Shown here: positions 5,111 through 5,120 of the stretch, piece by piece
Layout: each line of letters begins with the position of its first letter
Position numbering within the stretch: the first letter of the stretch is position 1
Source of the DNA: Bacteroidales bacterium
GTDB taxonomy: Bacteria > Bacteroidota > Bacteroidia > Bacteroidales > Marinilabiliaceae
DNA: 5,120 bases
Assembly (NCBI GenBank): GCA_004552385.1
Contig: SFOL01000106.1
Location: 1-5,120, forward strand
Direction of reading: 5' to 3'
Notes under the pieces: generated by a model
Database searches by the model: none
Told to the model about the DNA's origin: nothing
What the model saw: only the letters and a program-made list of their open reading frames with translations
Program-made: the position numbers and the translations under genes

Positions 5111-5120
5111 TTCCTTATCT

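Larger units (their letters stand above)
5022..5120 (-). mobile_element. Group II intron, 3' end (domains V-VI), 5' part outside window
   Basis: Read on the minus strand, the right edge carries a recognisable domain V followed after a 3-nt linker by a domain VI that ends in CTCGAT, an AY-type 3' splice end. This is the signature of a self-splicing, reverse-transcriptase-encoding retroelement. Its protein gene and domains I-IV would lie to the right of the window. The predicted intron/exon junction is between 5022 (last intron base) and 5021. The 3' exon is therefore the 7-bp spacer and then the 3' end of the nuclease gene, read antisense, so intron and nuclease are transcribed convergently. 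Confidence 0.85.

Overview
The window looks like Bacteroidota DNA, most likely a gut-type Bacteroidales. The reasons are a GH92 alpha-mannosidase of the kind found in Bacteroidales glycan-degradation loci, genes without clear Shine-Dalgarno sequences and with AT-rich leaders, GC-rich coding DNA beside strongly AT-rich intergenic DNA, an IS110-family transposase and a PD-(D/E)XK 'Rpn/PDDEXK_2' gene with a GxAx-repeat tail. Genus cannot be fixed from the sequence alone.

Layout: (1) 1-1806, the C-terminal ~600 residues of a GH92 exo-alpha-mannosidase, cut by the left window edge and followed by a strong intrinsic terminator (1845-1888). (2) 1889-2155, intergenic DNA with no convincing gene. It contains a long, interrupted, rod-like stem (1955-2028) and a perfect hairpin (2041-2058), of unknown function. 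(3) 2156-3745, an insertion sequence bounded by a perfect 19-bp inverted repeat, with one minus-strand transposase gene (3564-2485). Clear inverted repeats and a longer non-coding stretch downstream of the transposase than upstream point to the IS1111 branch of the IS110 family. That branch carries its guide RNA (seekRNA/bridge RNA) 3' of the transposase, and a rod-shaped RNA candidate lies there (2260-2315). The transposase has Gly where the fourth residue of the DEDD catalytic set is expected. (4) 3746-3979, an AT-rich leader with two small hairpins and a short direct repeat. (5) 3980-5014, an Rpn/PDDEXK_2-type nuclease gene whose 3' part is a 12-bp tandem repeat. (6) 5022 to the right edge, the 3' end (domains V and VI) of a group II intron on the minus strand, beginning 7 bp after the nuclease stop codon; the rest of the intron lies outside the window.

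How the parts relate: the mannosidase is a catabolic gene that ends cleanly at its terminator. Everything to its right is accessory: an RNA-guided-type IS, a recombination-promoting-nuclease homologue and a retroelement, clustered within about 3 kb. I see no evidence that they form one functional system. The best reading is an insertion-tolerant intergenic zone. The points most worth following are the IS end structure and its candidate guide RNA, the apparent loss of a catalytic Asp in its transposase, and the unexplained structured region at 1955-2058.
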